Origin: Rugamonas fusca
GTDB lineage: Bacteria > Pseudomonadota > Gammaproteobacteria > Burkholderiales > Burkholderiaceae_D
NCBI RefSeq assembly: GCF_014042365.1
Contig: NZ_JACEZS010000016.1
Coordinates: forward strand, 1 to 64,000
Direction: 5' to 3'
Length of the DNA stretch: 64,000 nucleotides
Within the stretch, counting starts at the first letter, position 1. Each line of letters opens with the position of its first letter. The notes beneath the pieces are model-generated. The model was not told where the DNA came from. It saw only the letters and a list, made by a program, of their open reading frames with translations, and did not search any database. Shown piece by piece: positions 60,237 through 64,000 of this stretch. The position numbers and the translations under genes were made by a program.

Positions 60237-61556
60237 ATGTTTTTAACCCAAGAGATTATCCGTAAAAAGCGCGACGGTGGCGCACTGAGCGCCGAGGAGA
60301 TCCAGTTCTTCGTGCGCGGCATCACGGACGGCAGCGTCAGCGAAGGGCAGATCGCCGCGCTGGCCATGGCCGTCTTCTTCAACGACATGAACATGGACGA
60401 ACGCGTGGCCTTCACGCTGGCCATGCGCGATTCGGGCGAGGTGCTGGAATGGCGCTCGCTGAACCTGCCCGGCCCCGTGCTGGACAAGCATTCCACCGGC
60501 GGCGTGGGCGACGTCGTGTCGCTGCTGCTGGGCCCCATGATCGCCGCCTGCGGCGGCTACGTGCCCATGATTTCCGGCCGCGGCCTGGGCCACACGGGCG
60601 GTACGCTCGACAAGTTCGACGCCATCCCCGGCTACTGCACCGTGCCCGACAACGCGCGCTTCCGCCAGGTGGTGCGCGACGTCGGCGTGGCCATCATCGG
60701 CCAGACCTCCTCGCTGGCCCCGTCCGACAAGCGCTTCTATTCGATCCGCGACGTGACGGCCACGGTGGAATCGGTGGCCATGATCACCGGCTCCATCCTG
60801 TCGAAAAAGCTCTCGGCCGGGCTGGATGCGCTGGTGATGGACGTGAAAGTGGGCAGCGGCGCCTTCATGCCGACCTATGACAAATCGCTGGAACTGGCGC
60901 AGAGTATTGTCACGGTCGGCAATGGCGCCGGCATGCGCACCTCGGCCATCCTGACGGACATGAACGAATCGCTGGCGCCGTATGCCGGCAACGCGCTGGA
61001 AGTGCGCGGCGCGATGGATTACCTGACGGGCCGTTCGCGTCCCGCGCGCCTGCATGAAGTGACGATGGCGCTGTGCGCGGAAATGCTGGTGCTGGGCGGC
61101 CTGGCCGCCGACGAAACGGCGGCGCGCGCCAGGCTGCAAGCGGCGCTCGACAGCGGCGAAGCGGCCAGCCGCTTCGCGCGCATGGTGGTGGCGCTGGGCG
61201 GCCCGGCCGACCTGATCGACAACCCGGACAAGCACCTGGAGCGCGCACCCATCGTCGTGCCCGTGCCGGCACCCAAGGCCGGCTATGCGGCAAGCACGGA
61301 CTGCCGTGGTATCGGCCTGGCCGTGGTCAGCCTCGGTGGTGGCCGCCGTCGTCCAAGCGACAACATCGACTTCGCCGTCGGCCTGACGGAGCTGGCCAGC
61401 CTGGGCGAGCGCATCGAAGCGGGCCAGCCGCTGGCCATGGTGCACGCGCGTACGGAAGCGGCAGCGGAGCAAGCGGTACGCGAGCTCCAGGCCGCGTATC
61501 ATATTGCCGACGCCGCGCCGGCCGCCAACCCCGTGGTCTACCGCGCCATCAAATAA
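60237..61556 (+). CDS. deoA: Thymidine phosphorylase
   Basis: DeoA splits thymidine and deoxyuridine to base and deoxyribose 1-phosphate, feeding DeoB. The 439-residue protein shows the signature region SGRGLGHTGGTLDKFDAIPG, the phosphate-binding KHSTGGVGD loop and the base-site RDVTATVES block. GCGGAGC precedes the ATG at 60237. An apparent longer frame upstream runs through the REP-like repeat and is rejected. REP copies flank it on both sides. Confidence 0.95.
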   Translation: MFLTQEIIRKKRDGGALSAEEIQFFVRGITDGSVSEGQIAALAMAVFFNDMNMDERVAFTLAMRDSGEVLEWRSLNLPGPVLDKHSTGGVGDVVSLLLGPMIAACGGYVPMISGRGLGHTGGTLDKFDAIPGYCTVPDNARFRQVVRDVGVAIIGQTSSLAPSDKRFYSIRDVTATVESVAMITGSILSKKLSAGLDALVMDVKVGSGAFMPTYDKSLELAQSIVTVGNGAGMRTSAILTDMNESLAPYAGNALEVRGAMDYLTGRSRPARLHEVTMALCAEMLVLGGLAADETAARARLQAALDSGEAASRFARMVVALGGPADLIDNPDKHLERAPIVVPVPAPKAGYAASTDCRGIGLAVVSLGGGRRRPSDNIDFAVGLTELASLGERIEAGQPLAMVHARTEAAAEQAVRELQAAYHIADAAPAANPVVYRAIK

Positions 61557-61562
61557 GGCAGA

Positions 61563-61622
61563 AAAATCGGGGACGGACCCCGATTTTCCCGCATGGGAAA
61601 ACCGGGGTCCGTCCCCGATTTT
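61563..61622. repeat. REP-like palindromic repeat, copy C, between deoA and cdd
   Basis: Arms of 28 bases (AAAATCGGGGACGGACCCC... and complement) around a GCAT centre, with one mismatch. It begins 7 bases after the deoA stop and ends 34 bases before cdd. Copies A and B share the same core. Confidence 0.92.
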
Positions 61623-61655
61623 GGTGTGACGAAATATTTTTTGGCAGGGACTTTT

Positions 61656-62063
61656 ATGGATAATCAACAATTGATCGCCGAGGCGGCCGCTGCCCGCCTC
61701 AAGGCTTATACGCCGTACTCGAACTTCAAGGTGGGGGCGGCCCTGCTGTGCAACGATGGCCGCGTGTTCCACGGCTGTAACGTGGAGAACGCGTCCTACG
61801 GCTTGTGCAACTGCGCCGAGCGTACTGCCTTCTTCAGTGCCTTCGCCCATGGCTACCAGCCGGGCGACTTCGACAAGCTGGCCGTGATCGGCGAGACGGA
61901 TGGCCCCATCGCCCCGTGCGGCGCATGCCGCCAGGTGATCCTGGAACTGGGTGGCAATGAGCTGCCCGTGGTGCTGAGTAACCTGAAGGGCGATGTGTTC
62001 GAGACGACGGCGGCGGCCCAGCTGCCCAACGCCTTCGGCGGCGCCGACCTGAAAAAGAAGTAA
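61656..62063 (+). CDS. cdd: Cytidine deaminase
   Basis: Cdd deaminates cytidine and deoxycytidine to the uridine forms. The 135-residue, single-domain (tetrameric type) protein has the zinc and catalytic residues C53-A-E55 in NCAERTAF and P87-C88-G-A-C91. AGGGA lies 5 bases before the ATG. It follows deoA with a REP-like hairpin in between, and a second deaminase-family gene follows after 5 bases. Size is normal for the family. Confidence 0.95.
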   Translation: MDNQQLIAEAAAARLKAYTPYSNFKVGAALLCNDGRVFHGCNVENASYGLCNCAERTAFFSAFAHGYQPGDFDKLAVIGETDGPIAPCGACRQVILELGGNELPVVLSNLKGDVFETTAAAQLPNAFGGADLKKK

Positions 62064-62068
62064 GCACC

Positions 62069-63289
62069 TTGGCGCTCAAGAAGACCATCGACGTACAGGC
62101 CGCCGTCGCCATCGCGGCGGCCGAGGCCATCGCGGCCAAGACCCAGGGCACGTTCGGCGTGGGCGGGGTGATGCTCGACCAGCACGGGGCCGTGCTGATG
62201 TCGTTGCATAACAACGTGGTCCGCCACGGCTTGATTTTCGATCCCACGGCCCACGGCGAGCGCCAGTTGATCGACTGGTATTTCTCTGAATTGGACAAGG
62301 GGCGGGATCTGCCGGCGCCGCAGGACATCACCATCGTCACCTCGCTCGATCCGTGCTGCATGTGCAGCGGGGCCATCCTGGCCGCCGGCTTCAACGTGGT
62401 GGCGGCCGCGCCGGACCGGCAGGCCGGCATCAACTTCGACGCCAGCGCGACGTTCCCCGCCCTGCCGGCGCCGCTGCGCGAGCAGGCCGGCGCCACGTTC
62501 AGCTATCCGGCCGTGCTGGGATCGTCGCAGTACGCGCGGGCCGCCACGGGCGCCGCGCCCAAGTCCTTCTTCATCGGTAAGACCGTGTCGGAACCGACCC
62601 AGGCTTTGTGCTCGCTCGTGTTCGAGGCCACGGAGGAGGAGGTGACGGCGCTGTTCAATACGGACTTGCCGCAATCGCAGCTCAAGTGCCCGGCCACGCT
62701 GGCGCCCGATCATGCCATCGTGCGCGCGCTCAAGGCCGCGTATCCCGATGCGCTCACTTATCGCTGCACGCCGCAGCAGCCGGACGCGGACCTGGCCCCC
62801 TATCTGTTGCGCGCCATGGCCGAGGACCGTGCGCTTGGCGGTGCAGGCGATGCCGTCGCGCTACTCGATTCGTTCGGCAACCTGCTGCTCTGCCTGCCCG
62901 GCGGCCGTGGCGCGTCCGGCATCCGCACGGCGTTCATGGAGACCACGCGCGCCTACGCACGGCTGCGCTACCAGCTGATGGCCGAGGCAACGCCCGCCCA
63001 GCGCGACGAGGTGCGCCAGTATCTGGGCCATCCCAAGGACGGGACGTTCGTCTTCGCCCAAGGGCCGGACGAGAGCGCGCTCAGTTTCATGGACCTCGGT
63101 GCTTACGGTTCGACCATGGAAGGCCCGCTGCCGCTGTCGAATCCGGCCCAGTTCCAGTACGTGCGGCCGCGCATGGAGCCGGACGCGCTGGCCGCGTTGT
63201 GCGCGGGCTTCCCGCCGCTGTACCGCGACGTCATCCGCATCCGCCCCACGCAAGTGGCCGACGCTGGACTGGTGGCCGCACTCGGCTGA
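62069..63289 (+). CDS. Atypical CMP/dCMP-type deaminase family protein (406 aa)
   Basis: The N-terminal part (about 1-150) has the deaminase-fold zinc motifs in variant form: H62-G-E64 in HGERQLIDW, where H/C-A-E is usual, and P95-C-C-M-C99. The remaining 250 residues contain strands such as VALLDSFGNLLLCLPGG and resemble a degenerate second module, so the protein is far longer than Cdd. The only start near is TTG at 62069, 5 bases after cdd, with a weak ribosome-binding site; coupling is likely. Substrate is unknown; a nucleoside or base is expected from context. Confidence 0.72.
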   Translation: MALKKTIDVQAAVAIAAAEAIAAKTQGTFGVGGVMLDQHGAVLMSLHNNVVRHGLIFDPTAHGERQLIDWYFSELDKGRDLPAPQDITIVTSLDPCCMCSGAILAAGFNVVAAAPDRQAGINFDASATFPALPAPLREQAGATFSYPAVLGSSQYARAATGAAPKSFFIGKTVSEPTQALCSLVFEATEEEVTALFNTDLPQSQLKCPATLAPDHAIVRALKAAYPDALTYRCTPQQPDADLAPYLLRAMAEDRALGGAGDAVALLDSFGNLLLCLPGGRGASGIRTAFMETTRAYARLRYQLMAEATPAQRDEVRQYLGHPKDGTFVFAQGPDESALSFMDLGAYGSTMEGPLPLSNPAQFQYVRPRMEPDALAALCAGFPPLYRDVIRIRPTQVADAGLVAALG

Positions 63290-63340
63290 CGAACACGCGC
63301 CGGCGCGCCCCGTGGCCGCGCGGGTCTCAACCCTTAACCC

Positions 63341-63769
63341 TCAGCCCTGCCAGGGATCGTAGGTGCCGATGCTCCACAGGTGGCCTTCCGGGTCGCGGCA
63401 GGTGAAGCCGCGCCCGCCGTAGTCTTCGTCCTTGATGTCCAACATGATGTGGGCGCCCGCTTCGAGCGCGCGGCCGTACACGAGGTCGGCGTCGTTCACC
63501 ACCAGGTAGGCGGACTGGGTGACGGCCTTGTCCTTGTCGGTGGGCTGCCGGATCAGGCGGCCGTATTCCGTGTCGAACACGGAGCTGAGCATGATCATGC
63601 CATTGCCGTACGCGAGCTGGGCATGGGCGATGGTGCCATCGTCGTTGGGCACCACCAGTTGTTTGACAAAGCCGAAGGTGTCGCACAGCCATTCGATGGC
63701 GGCGGGCGCATCGTGGTAGCGCATACAGGGAATGACGGTGGCCTTGGTGGCTTTCGGTATCGTGGACAT
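63341..63769 (-). CDS. VOC (glyoxalase/bleomycin-resistance fold) family protein
   Basis: From the ATG at 63769 (GGGAGAG upstream) it has 142 residues. It contains the paired beta-alpha-beta-beta-beta units of the VOC fold: PCMRYHDAPAAIEWLCDTFGF at the start (split motif, 20 or fewer residues intended as a guide) and FTCRDPEGHLWSIGTYDPW at the end, the E of DPEGH being a usual metal ligand. This PhnB-like type has no assigned substrate. It is convergent with the deaminase gene. A longer upstream frame is rejected for lack of a ribosome-binding site. Confidence 0.85.
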   Translation of the reverse strand: MSTIPKATKATVIPCMRYHDAPAAIEWLCDTFGFVKQLVVPNDDGTIAHAQLAYGNGMIMLSSVFDTEYGRLIRQPTDKDKAVTQSAYLVVNDADLVYGRALEAGAHIMLDIKDEDYGGRGFTCRDPEGHLWSIGTYDPWQG

Positions 63770-63947
63770 GGTTCTCTCCCAATCTGGTGTGGAACTGCTT
63801 CGATCGTGCCGAGGCCCAGGGGGTTCGCCGTGGCCGGCCCGCCAGGGGGCCGTATTGATATCGCTCAGAGGGACGGCGATTGGGTGGCAAATCCGGTGGC
63901 TGGCTCCAATATAGACCAGTGGGACCGTAGCCACAACCGGCGCGCCA

Positions 63948-64000
63948 TTACATCTGCTGGAACAGGTGGGCGTGGCCCCGGCTCACTTCCAGCAATTCGG
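63948..64000 (-). CDS. C-terminal end of an unidentified minus-strand gene
   Basis: The last bases of the window read on the minus strand as ELLEVSRGHAHLFQQM followed by TAA (63948-63950). The composition looks coding, and the frame stays open to the window edge. Only 16 residues are visible, so no product can be named. Confidence 0.35.
   Translation of the reverse strand, partial: ELLEVSRGHAHLFQQM

Noticed and set aside
1..64000. tRNA, rRNA, CRISPR array, prophage integrase or plasmid origin
   Set aside because: Looked for across the window and not seen. The only mobile-element protein is the transposase fragment at the left edge.

Overview
The window is high-GC DNA from what looks like a betaproteobacterium of the Oxalobacteraceae (Massilia/Duganella/Janthinobacterium-like). 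The evidence is the pilB-pilC-pilD-coaE-zapD-yacG block typical of beta/gammaproteobacteria, very long Oar-type and conventional TonB receptors, a DUF4148-like peptide, and palindromic GGGGACGGACCCC repeats. Family placement is an inference from gene content; no search was run.

Layout. 1-0.2 kb: end of an IS1595-type transposase. 0.3-7.4 kb (minus): yacG, zapD, coaE, pilD, pilC, pilB and a CorC/HlyC-type membrane protein. 7.5-10.6 kb (minus): a PAS histidine kinase translationally coupled to an HD-GYP protein. 10.9-17.6 kb: purine catabolism (uraH divergent from puuE; xdhB, guaD, an exported adenosine-deaminase-like protein). 18.2-25.9 kb: a giant TonB receptor, then a 5'-nucleotidase lipoprotein, a secreted phospholipase-D-fold protein and an S1/P1 nuclease. 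25.9-28.3 kb: a His-rich lipoprotein, an orphan binding protein, a cytochrome c and a 54-aa basic protein. 28.5-33.2 kb (minus): a BMP-type nucleoside ABC importer, divergent from a second TonB receptor (33.8-36.1 kb). 36.2-37.6 kb: a small accessory patch with a truncated Nudix gene, a helically phased 10-bp repeat array and a ribbon-helix-helix/RAMA-like protein. 37.7-46.7 kb (minus): MarR regulator plus an eight-gene operon (MFS exporter, unknown 206-aa protein, AfsA-like hotdog protein, HAD phosphatase, DUF2165 protein, outer-membrane factor, HlyD adaptor, DHA2 pump). 46.9-51.2 kb: DUF969-DUF979-pcp and a diguanylate cyclase. 51.3-54.3 kb (minus): psuK-psuG-lysR. 54.6-63.3 kb: xapA, deoB, deoC, a two-domain ALDH, deoA, cdd and an unusual deaminase. 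63.3 kb to end: a VOC protein and the edge of another gene.

How it works together. About half of the window can be read as one nucleic-acid scavenging programme: extracellular nuclease and nucleotidase release nucleosides, TonB receptors and the BMP importer may bring them in, phosphorylases and deaminases split them, the deoB-deoC-ALDH route feeds deoxyribose carbon into central metabolism, and guaD/xdhB/uraH/puuE degrade the purine ring. The two most novel candidates are the MarR-controlled AfsA-like/HAD/export operon, which resembles a gamma-butyrolactone-type signal synthesis and export unit outside actinomycetes, and the RHH-RAMA protein with its phased CTAGAG repeat array.
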